A DNA stretch of 64,000 nucleotides, from contig JAIQEU010000015.1 of the NCBI GenBank assembly GCA_020073665.1, positions 1 through 64,000 of the forward strand, in the 5' to 3' direction. Below the pieces are notes generated by a model. That model had not been told where the DNA came from, did no database searches, and saw nothing but the letters and a program-made list of their open reading frames with translations. The position numbers were made by a program, and so were the translations under genes. Below are positions 1-7,966 of the stretch, piece after piece; the stretch's first letter is position 1, and each line of letters starts with the position of its first letter. Origin of the DNA: Terriglobia bacterium (GTDB taxonomy: Bacteria > Acidobacteriota > Terriglobia > Terriglobales > Acidobacteriaceae).

Positions 1-166
1 ACACTCCCAGGCAAATCGGCGCTGTGAGGCTCAAGCCTAGCAGGATCTTGGAATACCGGGTGTAGCGGTTCTCGGACTTGCGGATAACCAGCACCAGCAG
101 AAAAGTGGGGACAAGCAACATGCAGCCGATGAAGATCTCCAGAATCCAGTCGCCAAAGGCATACAT
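1..166 (-). CDS. Membrane protein, N-terminal part only (runs off the left edge)
   Basis: The reverse strand opens with an ATG at 166 and stays open for 55 codons to the window edge. The translation starts MYAFGDWILEIF and is strongly hydrophobic in residues about 8-27, followed by a short basic stretch (RKSENRYTRYSK) and the start of a second hydrophobic segment. That pattern, two transmembrane helices with a positive loop, is what a small inner-membrane protein looks like. A GGTAGG run touches the start codon and a GGAAGA lies further upstream, so the start could be slightly earlier in the same open frame. Too little is present to name a family. Confidence 0.5.
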   Translation of the reverse strand, partial: MYAFGDWILEIFIGCMLLVPTFLLVLVIRKSENRYTRYSKILLGLSLTAPICLGV

Positions 167-1029
167 CCTACCCGATGCCGCGACGTCTTCCGGATGAGGC
201 GTGCGTCTTGGCGGACCATTGGAAGATCGATTGCCCAGAACTGGTGCGGCAGTTCATGCCTGAGTAAGATCCGCAACTCCCGGTTTGTCGGCCAACCGGA
301 AGTTGGGAACTCCGACCGGGAATGCTGCTTTTGCGCCTGATCACCCGCTTTGCCCGTCCGCGTTTTCTCTGAGTGCCTAATCTGCGAATCTGGGGTCAGT
401 GCTGCCCAAAATCGCCTCCGTGGCGCGTGTTGTCATGACCTTGGCGAGGTCGGGCGACGCTGCCCGGTGGTCAACCCCACCCTCCACCCAAGAACCTTGC
501 TGGCCAACCGTGGTCCCCGTTTCGCTCTACACACTTGCTAAGCTGTAGTTGCTCCTGTTTTCACTCGGAACTGCGCATTCCTTGCCGGGGTTGCCGCTAA
601 TTGAAAATCTGCCTACACCGATTGTCTGTCGCGGCAGACTGGCGGCTCTGGGAACCGTTGCCTTGACTATTCGCTCGGGATTCAAAGTCCGACAGAACAA
701 GGGCGGCAGGCGTCCCTAATACCCAGAACGTGGCAGCACCTTGCGACTATGAAACCTTGCGGGATTAGCCAATTAACTAAGCTCGCGTCTAGCACCAATT
801 CGGCAAGCTCCTCCGGGCGGACGAGCCTCGAAAAAATGGAGTACAAAACGGAGAACAATAGTTGCCGAATGAGACCCAATCCACCCGTCTTCGACACATC
901 TGCTCCGCCCCTAAATGGTTGAGACAATTGAGAACAGAGAAAAAGGGTAGATTTGCTAAACCGTTGTAAAGGTTAACACCTGTACCTCGTCGTGGCGATT
1001 TTGAAGTCATTCTCGCGCAAGCCCTGAGT
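167..1029. other. Gene-poor stretch between the edge gene and the integration module
   Basis: About 860 bases with no reading frame that looks coding: the few open frames of 60-80 codons overlap one another, lack ribosome binding sites and have no recognisable domain. Base composition is visibly more AT-rich around 900-1010 than in the flanking chromosome. It lies inside or at the far edge of the relic integration module; no duplicate of the tRNA 3' end (a possible second attachment site) could be found in it by eye. Confidence 0.5.
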
Positions 1030-1383
1030 CTATTTGGCACCTTTCATCGTGAGATCGTTTATGGTCTGCATCGGAATTAGCACCCGCCGCCCGATCCGAA
1101 CAGAGGGAATGATTTGTTGCCTGACGTGTTTTCTAACGGTGTGTTGGCTCACACCGAGCAATCGTGAGGCTTCCGCGAGACCCACTGCCCGAGGTTCCAA
1201 TTCTTTTCTTGCTTGTCCGTGGATCGCAGGAGGCACAACAACTGGCTTGTGTAGCTCTGGAGTCGGTTTTGGTCGAGTTTCTTCCTGTGTCAATCGGAGC
1301 ACCTCCTTGAAGAAGAGGGCCGCGAACCTTTCCAGAGGTACTTCACGATCTCCGACTTTGAACTTAACTTGAACACTAAACAT
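1030..1383 (-). CDS. Excisionase/MerR-like helix-turn-helix protein
   Basis: A 117-residue protein whose C-terminal half (about residues 67-117) is a small winged helix-turn-helix of the excisionase type: LAEASRLLGVSQHTVRKHV followed by IPSVRIGRRVLIP, the usual wing that reads DNA. The N-terminal half (MFSVQVKFKVGDREVPLERF) is not recognised. The start at 1383 is chosen because GAGGAGG sits five bases upstream of the ATG; the frame is open further upstream but without such a site. It lies downstream of the broken integrase on the same strand, so it probably belonged to the same integrated element, as a regulator or directionality factor. DNA binding is seen from the motif; the target is unknown. 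Confidence 0.75.
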   Translation of the reverse strand: MFSVQVKFKVGDREVPLERFAALFFKEVLRLTQEETRPKPTPELHKPVVVPPAIHGQARKELEPRAVGLAEASRLLGVSQHTVRKHVRQQIIPSVRIGRRVLIPMQTINDLTMKGAK

Positions 1384-1530
1384 TGTGGCCTCCTCGATGA
1401 ATTCAGTCTTGCGCGGTGTCTTGAGTTTAGAGCGACAGCTCCTTAGGGCCGGACAGTTTATCAAATACGGTCAGCGAGATCGCCTGGCAAGTCCGATCAA
1501 TTCCCTACCGTCCCTTGCCGTCTCAACTCC

Positions 1531-2794
1531 CTACTGAACGTATCCCGACGATTTCTTGCCGAGCCTGCCCCGGTCACCTGATGTCAGAGGGTGATCCACG
1601 GACGAAACCGAGGGGGCTGACTGATCCCCCTGACGCTCGTCGACGGCATTCAATCCGAGACGGGAGAGCAGGTCGGGACTTTGCCGCTCAATCAGCTGTG
1701 CAGCCCTGTGAACAGCGGTCTGAGAGATATGGCAGTAATGCTCAACCATCGTCGCTGACATGTGGCCTACCTGCGCTTGAATCACCATGAGAGGCACGCC
1801 CGCTTCTGCAGCGCGGGTGATGTAGCTGTGCCGCAAATCATGAAATCGTCTACCCTCGATTCCGGCCTGCTTTCGAACTTCTCCCCACTCGGCATCCCAT
1901 GAAGTTTGCGGATGCGTGGGATCCCAACCAGACCCACCGCATAGTGGGTCAGATGCCCACGTGTGCCGATCAAGTCGAGTCGGAAGCAGATAGTGCTCGG
2001 GCCGGCTGGCTCCCAGTTTCACAGCCCGGTCGAGCAACCTCCGGATCGCCCAACAGGCCATCTTAATCTAGTGCCACGAACCGGGCCCCCTTGTTCGTCT
2101 TCGTGGTTTCCCGCTTCACTTGAATCTGCGGATGTCCCGGTTCGAGGTGAATCGCCCCGATCTGCAACTGCTTTATCTCGCAAGAGCGCATTCCGGTGGC
2201 GTAGGCGAGCACTGCAGCGAGGGGTGCAACGGCGTCTTCTCCAGCCACCCGAGCTAATTGGATCAATCGGTAGGCTTCCTCCCGCGTCAGCGCATCTGGA
2301 ATGTCGCTCTTCCTTACCGCCAAACGCTTGTAGTCCTCCTCGACCCGCCGCCACAGCTTGGCTTCGCGCAGGACGCCTGCCAGCACGACAATCTCGTTGT
2401 TCACCGTCTTGGGAGAAATTCCCTGAGCCAGCCGCACGGTCTCGTAGTGCCGAATGTTCTCAATATCCGCCAGCCTATGTAGTCGTACATCGGCACCCAG
2501 CACCCGTAACAGCGTCCTTGCAATTGCAGCTTCAGAGGCGAAGCTGCCCGTAGCAAGCCGGTACTTGCGGTCGACAAGCCGCTGCTCGATCGCCTGCCGC
2601 AGTGTCCATCGTGCACGCTCATTCGGCAGCTTGCCCTGTTCCAGATCAGCAAGAAAGTCGCTGCGGATTTTGCGAGCGTCGGCATAGTTCTGCGTGCGAG
2701 TGGCCTGCTCTCGCCATACTCCGTCCGGCGTTTTGAATTTGAAGTACCAGTACCCGCGACGTGCATACAAGCCATCCGACCGGCGCGCCATCAC
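1531..2794 (-). pseudogene. Tyrosine recombinase (phage-type integrase), frameshifted
   Basis: Two adjacent frames together make one integrase of about 420 residues. The first (2794 to 2063, 243 aa) carries the Arg-rich N-terminus, the SAM-like core-binding domain and catalytic box I (ATGMRSCEIKQLQ with the conserved Arg) plus the beta-hairpin Lys region (TTKTNKG). The second (about 2061 to 1531) carries HDLRHSYITR, VGHMSATMVEHYCH with the remaining catalytic His/Arg/His and the nucleophilic Tyr. The first frame ends in TAA immediately before the second begins one base out of phase, so a single-base change would restore one protein. The start ATG overlaps the stop of the upstream excisionase-like gene (ATGA), as in xis-int pairs. 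As it stands the enzyme should be inactive unless the frameshift is an assembly error. Confidence 0.85.
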
Positions 2795-3012
2795 GACACC
2801 TCCCCGGCCACGGTGTGCCGCGCGACAAAGTCGTCGAGATCGGAACGCCGGTAGCGCAAAATCCCGCCCAAGAAGAAATACTTCGGCCCAACCTTCTTCT
2901 TGCGCCAGCGGCGAATGGTGGAAAGGGAAACTCCGAGACGATGCCCGGCCTGTGCTTCGGTCAGAAGCACCAGATTTTGCTGTTCGGTTGCAGGGGTATT
3001 CGAGTCAGCCAC
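2791..3012 (-). CDS. Excisionase-like HTH protein (xis-type)
   Basis: A 73-residue protein beginning at GTG 3012, preceded by GGAGCGGATAAA, an acceptable ribosome binding site. It is essentially one small MerR/Xis-type winged helix-turn-helix: LTEAQAGHRLGVSLSTIRRW, then KKKVGPKYFFLGGILRYRRSDLDDFVA, the family's typical recognition helix, wing and closing helix. The stop overlaps the start of the integrase by four bases, indicating translational coupling. Proteins of this shape next to tyrosine integrases bend att-site DNA and steer excision. The open frame extends upstream to 3369, but that part overlaps the tRNA gene and reads as noise, so the short form is preferred. Confidence 0.75.
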   Translation of the reverse strand: MADSNTPATEQQNLVLLTEAQAGHRLGVSLSTIRRWRKKKVGPKYFFLGGILRYRRSDLDDFVARHTVAGEVS

Positions 3013-3302
3013 TTTATCCGCTCCGCGAAGTACGGCAGCCCGGTGGAGCTGATCCACATCGGGAAAGCCGGAATTCGCACGCCGCAGATAAAGCTCAGAT
3101 CCTGTTATCCAGGACCTGTGGCGGAAAGGTAGGCCCGCCATCGACCCGCGCCTTGGCCGGGGGAGTTTTCCCCGACCGAGGTGTGCTCGGTTGATTATAT
3201 GCTCGGGGAGGCGGCTGCGATTCAGATTTCGCTGCTCGGCACTGCGGTTGCTGCTGTGCCTACCGTCGCCGGAGTTTGGGGAAATCTTTGGGGAAATGGA
3301 AA

Positions 3303-3324
3303 GGGCGCTCTTCTCGGAGCGCCC
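3303..3324 (-). terminator. Hairpin terminator of the tRNA-fMet gene
   Basis: A perfect 8-bp stem (GGGCGCTC with GAGCGCCC) around a six-base loop, followed on the reverse strand by a short T run (TTT then CC). It lies 18 bases past the tRNA 3' end and faces the right way to end that transcript. The T tract is short, so termination may be partial. Confidence 0.6.
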
Positions 3325-3342
3325 ATAAGTGCTTGAAGAAAT

Positions 3343-3419
<77 letters not shown>

Positions 3420-3424
3420 CAGCC

Positions 3425-3453
3425 ATCATAACAACCTGCCTAACGAGCGTCAA
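3425..3453 (-). promoter_or_regulatory. Sigma-70 promoter of the tRNA-fMet gene
   Basis: On the reverse strand TTGACG and TATGAT are separated by exactly 17 bases, and the first base of the tRNA falls only six bases after the -10 box, so the transcript should start at or almost at the mature 5' end. This is one of the best consensus promoters in the window, fitting a stable RNA gene. A small hairpin (CGATT-TGGG-AATCG) between the upstream gene's stop and this promoter may separate the two transcripts. Confidence 0.85.
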
Positions 3454-3481
3454 ACCTGACGATTCCCAAATCGGGTTTGAT

Positions 3482-4060
3482 CTAGCTTTTCTCTCGGCGC
3501 CGCTCGCAGGCCACCACTAGCTTGGTCGGATCGATGGCGTCGTGGTCTACCTGCATTTCCAGAATCTTTCCGTCTTTGCCTATCAGAAAATTCACCCGTC
3601 TCGGGGCCTGGTACTCGTTTTCGTACACTCCGTAGCGGCGAGTCACTTCCCCGCCCCAGTCGCTCAGCAACGGAAACTTCACGCCGATCTGGTCGGCAAA
3701 GGCTTTGTTCGCAAAGGCGCTGTCCATGCTCACACCCAGGACCTGGGTGTCGGTAGCTTCCAGCTTTTCCAGATTTTGCTGGAAGTTTTTCATCTGCTGG
3801 GTTCAACCACCAGTGAACGCGAAAATGTAGAACGCCAAGACTACGTTCTTCTTTCCCCGATACTGGCTGAGTGACACATCTTTCAGATCGGTGCCGTCGA
3901 AGTATTTCAGGTGGAAATCGGGAGCGGCGTCGCCGACTTTCAGGGCGGGTGGCGATGGGGCCGGCTTCTTGGCCTGGGCCCACAATTGGGGAAGACCTGG
4001 GGGCAACATCGTCGCTGCCAGCAACCCGGCGGCAAGTGCGGTGAACACGGTTTTTCGCAT
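3482..4060 (-). CDS. Exported peroxiredoxin-like protein, probable selenoprotein (TGA = Sec86)
   Basis: Read through an in-frame TGA at 3805-3803, this is one 192-residue AhpC/TSA-type thioredoxin-fold protein. Residues 1-30 form a signal peptide ending in AQA. The redoxin domain starts [15 protein letters not shown], runs into the strand [13 protein letters not shown], and the TGA follows at residue 86, exactly where the family has its peroxidatic Cys (here TGG-Sec, with the conserved Thr three residues before it). The same frame continues without a break: [40 protein letters not shown], all family landmarks; a Cys in the tail (VVACERR) could resolve. Start at 4060 follows GAGGTAAGG. A SECIS-like hairpin follows the TGA. 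The alternative is a nonsense mutation in a dying gene; the position of the TGA and the intact downstream half argue against that. Confidence 0.8.
3757..3800 (-). promoter_or_regulatory. SECIS-like hairpin just after the in-frame TGA
   Basis: On the coding (reverse) strand, starting a few bases after the TGA, two foldings are possible: CTTCCAGC with GCTGGAAG (eight perfect pairs, 13-base loop), or a taller form with CCAGC/GCTGG at the base and TTCCAG/CTGGAA at the top closing a six-base loop CAAAAT. In both, the upper stem starts about 17 bases after the TGA, within the distance used by bacterial selenocysteine insertion elements. Bacterial SECIS elements usually have a G at the start of the apical loop; here a G is the last base of the upper stem, so the match is plausible rather than perfect. 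Confidence 0.5.
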
Positions 4061-4087
4061 TAGCCTTACCTCGCGAACCTCAGGCAA

Positions 4088-4116
4088 AGCCTACTATCCA
4101 GCCGCAAGACGGTCAA
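4088..4116 (-). promoter_or_regulatory. Promoter of the peroxiredoxin gene
   Basis: On the reverse strand TTGACC and TAGGCT are spaced by 17 bases and lie about 28 bases before the chosen ATG, leaving room for the GAGGTAAGG ribosome binding site. The -10 keeps the most important first A, second position and last T. Confidence 0.55.
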
Positions 4117-4117
4117 C

Positions 4118-4143
4118 CTGAAACCCGTTTCAGATTGCGCAAT
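4118..4143. promoter_or_regulatory. Two adjacent palindromes next to the peroxiredoxin -35 box
   Basis: CTGAAAC-CC-GTTTCAG (7-bp arms) is followed immediately by the 10-base palindrome ATTGCGCAAT. They sit in the divergent gap between the peroxiredoxin and the acyl-CoA synthetase, abutting the peroxiredoxin -35 box, where a regulator's operator would lie. The binding protein is unknown. Confidence 0.35.
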
Positions 4144-4185
4144 CGCGCACGAAACCAGTACATTTCTTTATAGATCCCGGTTGAC

Positions 4186-5982
4186 GTGCCGCGGTTACAA
4201 ATGAGTCCCCAGACCCTCAACGATATCTTCTTCGCTATCGTCGAACGCAATCACCCCCAGGTCACCATGTACCGGCAGGCCATTCAGTGGGTTCCGGTCT
4301 CCTCGCAGGAGTTCTATCGAGACGTGGCCGGAGTAGCGCGTGCGCTCCGCAGTTGGGGAATCGGCCGCGGAGACCGGGTCGCGATTTTGAGCGAGAACCG
4401 GCCGGAGTGGACAATCGCCGACTTTGCCTGCCTGCTGATCGGCGCGGTGGTCGTGCCTATCTACGCGACTGTCACAGGAGAGCAAACCGCCTACATCCTT
4501 TGCGATTCCGGGGCACGGGCGGTTTTCGTTTCCACGGAGAAGCAACTGCAAAAGGTTCTCGGCATTCAGCGCCAGACCGCAACTGAACAAATCGTGGTCA
4601 TGGACGCAGTGGAAACCGCGCACGCCCACCATATGCATCGCCTGATGCAGGACGGCCCCACCCAGCGCGATCCCGAATTAGACATTGGAGCGCGCAGCCT
4701 CGGTCCGGATGACCTCGCCACCATCATTTACACCTCGGGAACCACCGGCACTCCCAAAGGGGCAATGCTGACCCACGGCAACATGGCTTCAAACATCAAC
4801 TGCTCGCTCGCGGGATTTGCGGTCGGCCCGGGGCAAACCAGCATTTCGTTTCTCCCGCTCTCGCATGTCACCGCCCGCCACGTGGATTTCGCCATGCTCT
4901 ATCACGGGGTCACGCTCGCCTATGTCCCTTTTGTCGAGCAGCTCCAGCGGGCGCTGTTGGAAGTGCAGCCGACCATCTTCGTCGGAGTACCGCGCGTTTA
5001 TGAGAAAGTCCATACCCAGGCCGACCTGAAGGCGCAGGGATTTCCCAAGAGCTTGATCTACCGCTGGTTGCTCCGGGTCGGCCGCAAGTACCGGGCTGAA
5101 ACGCTGAAAGGACGCACGCCCGATTCCCTGGTATGGCGCCTGGCCGACCGACTGGTTTACTCGAAGGTTCGTGAGGGCATGGGGGGCCGGGCCGAACTGT
5201 TCATCTCCGGAGGTGCGCCGCTGGGGCGCGAACTGGCCGAGTGGTACGCGAGCATCGGCATCCGCATCCATGAGGGCTACGGCCTTACCGAGACGTCTCC
5301 GGTGATCGCCGTGAATACACCGGCCGCTCACAAGCTGGGCACCGTCGGCAAGCCGCTGGCGAATGTGGAGGTCCGCATCGCGCCCGATGGGGAGGTTCTG
5401 GTTCGAGGTCCCTCGGTGTTCAAGGGTTATTGGAACCGTCCCGAAGAAACGCGGAATGCTTTTGAAGACGGCTGGTTCAAGACCGGCGACATCGGCAACC
5501 TGGATGCGGATGGATTCTTGTCCATCACCGACCGGAAGAAAGACCTCATTAAAACCTCCGGCGGAAAGTTCATTGCCCCACAACCGATCGAGAACTCGCT
5601 CAAGCACAACGTGCTGGTGGCCGAGGCCGTGGTTCTGGGGGACAAACGCAAGTTTCCCTCGGTTCTGATTTCGCCGTACTTTTCTCTGCTGGAAGACTGG
5701 GCCCGCGCCAACCAGGTGACGTTTGCCTCCCGCCAGGAATTAGTGGCGCATCCCAAGGTGCGCGCGTTGTACGAAGGCATTGTTGCCGACTTCAACCAGA
5801 CGATGGCGCGCTTTGAAAAGCTGAAGCGGGTCCTGCTGGTGGCGGAAGAATTCTCCGCTGAGACCGGAACCTTGACCGCCAGCTTGAAGATGCGGCGGCG
5901 AGCGGTGGAGGAGCGTTACCGCCGGGAGATCGATGAGATGTATGAGCAGGCGGAACGCGAAGCGCCGGTGGCGCAGGAGTAA
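4186..5982 (+). CDS. Long-chain acyl-CoA synthetase (AMP-forming)
   Basis: A 598-residue member of the ANL adenylating superfamily. It shows the full set of signatures: the ATP loop IIYTSGTTGTPKGAMLTHGN (about residues 180-200), GYGLTETSP, the hinge WFKTGDIGNLDADGFLSITDRKKDLIK split over two motifs, and a closing C-terminal domain with the catalytic Lys region. Its arrangement resembles bacterial FadD15-like and eukaryotic-type long-chain fatty acid CoA ligases that work at the cytoplasmic face of the membrane. The reaction is fatty acid plus ATP and CoA to acyl-CoA. The frame starts at GTG 4186; ATG 4201 (MSPQTLND) is an equally good start, and neither has a clear ribosome binding site. A TATAGA box 15 bases before the GTG would give a very short leader. 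The fatty-acid chain length cannot be read from sequence. Confidence 0.9.
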   Translation: MPRLQMSPQTLNDIFFAIVERNHPQVTMYRQAIQWVPVSSQEFYRDVAGVARALRSWGIGRGDRVAILSENRPEWTIADFACLLIGAVVVPIYATVTGEQTAYILCDSGARAVFVSTEKQLQKVLGIQRQTATEQIVVMDAVETAHAHHMHRLMQDGPTQRDPELDIGARSLGPDDLATIIYTSGTTGTPKGAMLTHGNMASNINCSLAGFAVGPGQTSISFLPLSHVTARHVDFAMLYHGVTLAYVPFVEQLQRALLEVQPTIFVGVPRVYEKVHTQADLKAQGFPKSLIYRWLLRVGRKYRAETLKGRTPDSLVWRLADRLVYSKVREGMGGRAELFISGGAPLGRELAEWYASIGIRIHEGYGLTETSPVIAVNTPAAHKLGTVGKPLANVEVRIAPDGEVLVRGPSVFKGYWNRPEETRNAFEDGWFKTGDIGNLDADGFLSITDRKKDLIKTSGGKFIAPQPIENSLKHNVLVAEAVVLGDKRKFPSVLISPYFSLLEDWARANQVTFASRQELVAHPKVRALYEGIVADFNQTMARFEKLKRVLLVAEEFSAETGTLTASLKMRRRAVEERYRREIDEMYEQAEREAPVAQE

Positions 5983-6077
5983 AGAGAAAGCCCCACGTCT
6001 CGCAAAAGGCGCGAGACAGCCGAAACCCTCATATCCGTCCACGATGAAGTTCCGCACCTCCAGTTGGCGGCATTCAT

Positions 6078-6083
6078 TACAAT
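6078..6083 (+). promoter_or_regulatory. -10 box of thiG, six bases before the start codon
   Basis: TACAAT ends six bases before the thiG ATG, so transcription should begin at or within a base of the start codon. There is no Shine-Dalgarno sequence in the gap, which fits a leaderless transcript. No TPP riboswitch motif (CTGAGA box) is present upstream. Confidence 0.5.
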
Positions 6084-6089
6084 AGACCT

Positions 6090-6863
6090 ATGACGGACTC
6101 GTTGATTATTGCCGGACGCCAGTTTCGTTCCCGTCTGATTGTAGGTACGGGGAAATACAAATCCTTTCAGGAAACCGCACGGGCGCTCGAAGCCAGTGGC
6201 GCGGATATGGTCACGGTGGCGGTGCGGCGGGTGAATCTGGATCGTAGCAAGGAATCGCTGCTCGACTACATCGATCCGAAAAAGTATTTTCTGCTGCCCA
6301 ATACCGCTGGTTGCTACACCGCGGACGAGGCGATCCGCACCGCGCGCCTGGGACGCGAGGTGGGCATTTCCGACTGGGTGAAGCTGGAAGTCATCGGCGA
6401 CCAGGCGACCCTGTATCCCGATGTGCAAGCCACCCTGGAAGCGACCCGCATCCTGGTCAAGGAAGGCTTCACTGTTCTTCCCTATACGTCGGATGACATC
6501 GTGTTCGCCAAGCGCCTGCTGGATGCCGGCGCCAGCGCGATCATGCCTTTGGGTGCGCCCATCGGCAGCGGGATGGGAATTCAGAACGCGGCCAACATCC
6601 GCATCTTGCGCGAAATGATCACGGGCGTGCCCCTGATCGTGGACGCAGGAGTGGGAACCGCGTCCGACGCCGCCATTGCGATGGAACTGGGAGCCGACGC
6701 GGTGTTGATGAATACCGGTATCGCCAATGCCCAAGATCCCGTGCTGATGGCGGAGGCCATGAAGAACGCCGTGAGCGCGGGCCGGATGGCGTATCTGTCG
6801 GGGCGGATGGTGAAGAAACTTTACGCTACCGCGAGTTCGCCGCTTGAGGGCGTGGTGCGATAG
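6090..6863 (+). CDS. thiG: Thiazole synthase ThiG
   Basis: A 257-residue protein of normal ThiG length and sequence: [13 protein letters not shown] at the N-terminus, the Schiff-base lysine in WVKLEVI, the phosphate-binding [13 protein letters not shown], and the closing [29 protein letters not shown]. ThiG is a TIM-barrel enzyme that makes the thiazole phosphate of thiamine from deoxyxylulose phosphate, dehydroglycine and the sulfur carried by ThiS. No ThiS, ThiF, ThiO or ThiH gene is adjacent, so the pathway must be scattered. It appears to be transcribed alone and ends at a strong bidirectional terminator. Confidence 0.96.
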   Translation: MTDSLIIAGRQFRSRLIVGTGKYKSFQETARALEASGADMVTVAVRRVNLDRSKESLLDYIDPKKYFLLPNTAGCYTADEAIRTARLGREVGISDWVKLEVIGDQATLYPDVQATLEATRILVKEGFTVLPYTSDDIVFAKRLLDAGASAIMPLGAPIGSGMGIQNAANIRILREMITGVPLIVDAGVGTASDAAIAMELGADAVLMNTGIANAQDPVLMAEAMKNAVSAGRMAYLSGRMVKKLYATASSPLEGVVR

Positions 6864-6906
6864 CCCTCACACATTGCCGGCGGACGCCGGCGCTACAACG
6901 AAAAAA

Positions 6907-6924
6907 GGCGGCCCTTGGGCCGCC
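6907..6924. terminator. Bidirectional terminator between thiG and the convergent small secreted-protein gene
   Basis: An 8-bp GC-rich stem (GGCGGCCC with GGGCCGCC, two-base centre) has six A on its left and CTTTATT on its right. Read on the reverse strand it is followed by TTTTTT and should be a strong terminator for the gene at 6951; read forward it serves thiG. Confidence 0.85.
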
Positions 6925-6950
6925 CTTTATTCTCGTTCGGTAACTCTGCT

Positions 6951-7274
6951 TCACATCATTTTGACGCTGTCCACGTGGACCATGTTTCCGGTGACGTGTC
7001 CGGTAACGGTTACGTGGTGGCCTTCGTGGCCTTTGAGGGCGTCAGGGTTTTCCACCTCCAGGACTTTCTTGTCCGAGTCGGTGACCACCACTACCTTCGC
7101 GCCTTTCTCCAGGCACTTCTTCATGCAGGCTTCATGCCCATCAGCTGCGCCCTTGGCGCCGCACTGGGAGTCGCTGACCCATCCATTCACGGACTGGGTG
7201 TCGGCGGCAGAAGCGAAAGTTACCAGGAAAAACACTAGGGAGAGGGCAACACAGAGCAGCAACAGTTTTTTCAT
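6951..7274 (-). CDS. Small secreted protein, acidobacterial type (DUF5818-like)
   Basis: A 107-residue protein with a clear signal peptide (MKKLLLLCVALSLVFFLVTF then ASA cleavage near residue 23). The mature part starts SVNGWVSDSQCGAKG, holds the Cys pair region ACMKKCLEKGAKVVVV, then a small beta domain ending in HEGHHVTVTGHVTGNMVHVDSVKMM. This pattern (GWVSDSxC near the start, KC.EKG, and an OB-like VTVTG tail) recurs in small exported acidobacterial proteins; the DUF5818 label is from memory and not verified. Three Cys and a His-rich tail could bind metal or form disulfides. The start at 7274 follows GGAGAAGATTC. Function unknown. Confidence 0.8.
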   Translation of the reverse strand: MKKLLLLCVALSLVFFLVTFASAADTQSVNGWVSDSQCGAKGAADGHEACMKKCLEKGAKVVVVTDSDKKVLEVENPDALKGHEGHHVTVTGHVTGNMVHVDSVKMM

Positions 7275-7495
7275 GGCAGAATCTTCTCCTCGAGCTGTGG
7301 CGGCCGTAGCCGCGAATTTGAACCCCGACCCTGCGCTCCGCTGCCCGCAAGTTCCGGAACACCCCATGTTCGTGGAGACCCAGATTGCGTAGCCAGTTGC
7401 AGGGACCGCTGCACCATCGGGAAATTGCCCCGAACTATATCACAATCCGATGTGATAGTTGTAAACGGGAAGCCTGCCCCCGAAATGCAGCGGGA

Positions 7496-7966
7496 TTATT
7501 TCCGGGCGGCAGCCGTCGACGGAGGCTGGGGATGCGCCGGCGGGGGCGCGACGTAAACCACCTCGCCCGGCCGGGTGTAGTGAAACTGCTCCCGGGCTTC
7601 CTTCTCGATGGTCTCGGGATCGGTCTTCAGGGCCTTGATCTGGTCGGTGTAGTGATCGTTCTCGCGCTGCAGGCTGTCGATTTCTTTCTGCAGGTCCTGA
7701 TACTCGGAGCGCTTCTGGCGGTATACCACCATTCCGTTGGCGCCAAACATCACGTGGACAAACAACCACACCGTGAGCACTCCTACCGCGGTAGTAGCCA
7801 GGCGACGCCGGGAGGCATACAGCCAGGTCAACGCGGGGCGCAATCTTTCCATCGAACGTTCCGCCCATGCCTCCGCCTGCGGCGCCCGGTTTACCAGCGC
7901 GCGCAAGCCGTCCTCGGGACGTGGAAGAACCCGAATTTTGGGAAGCTGCTCTACTCGAAAATCCAT
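7496..7966 (-). CDS. FtsB/DivIC-type septum formation initiator
   Basis: A 156-residue single-pass membrane protein. An N-terminal cytoplasmic part of about 55 residues precedes one transmembrane helix (LATTAVGVLTVWLFVHVMFG), followed by a coiled coil (YRQKRSEYQDLQKEIDSLQR) and the family end EAREQFHYTRPGEVVYV, which closely matches the FtsB/DivIC signature (KexAREel.y..pGE.v). In division, FtsB bridges FtsL and FtsQ in the periplasm. The tail after the signature is Pro/Ala-rich. Its start overlaps the end of the phosphohexomutase gene by 16 bases, so the two are one transcription unit. The long N-terminal extension before the membrane helix is larger than in E. coli FtsB. Confidence 0.88.
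   Translation of the reverse strand: MDFRVEQLPKIRVLPRPEDGLRALVNRAPQAEAWAERSMERLRPALTWLYASRRRLATTAVGVLTVWLFVHVMFGANGMVVYRQKRSEYQDLQKEIDSLQRENDHYTDQIKALKTDPETIEKEAREQFHYTRPGEVVYVAPPPAHPQPPSTAAARK

Noticed and set aside
167-1029. Second attachment site copied from the tRNA 3' end
   Set aside because: No stretch resembling the T arm and acceptor end of tRNA-fMet could be found.
682-1040. Overlapping 80-codon frames in the gene-poor stretch
   Set aside because: No ribosome binding sites, no domain, mutually overlapping.
3482-4060. Peroxiredoxin as an ordinary nonsense pseudogene
   Set aside because: Possible, but the stop falls exactly on the catalytic Cys, the downstream half is fully conserved and a hairpin follows; kept as the alternative to the selenoprotein reading.
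5990-6089. TPP riboswitch before thiG
   Set aside because: No CTGAGA or ACCTGA box and the promoter box lies six bases before the start, leaving no leader.
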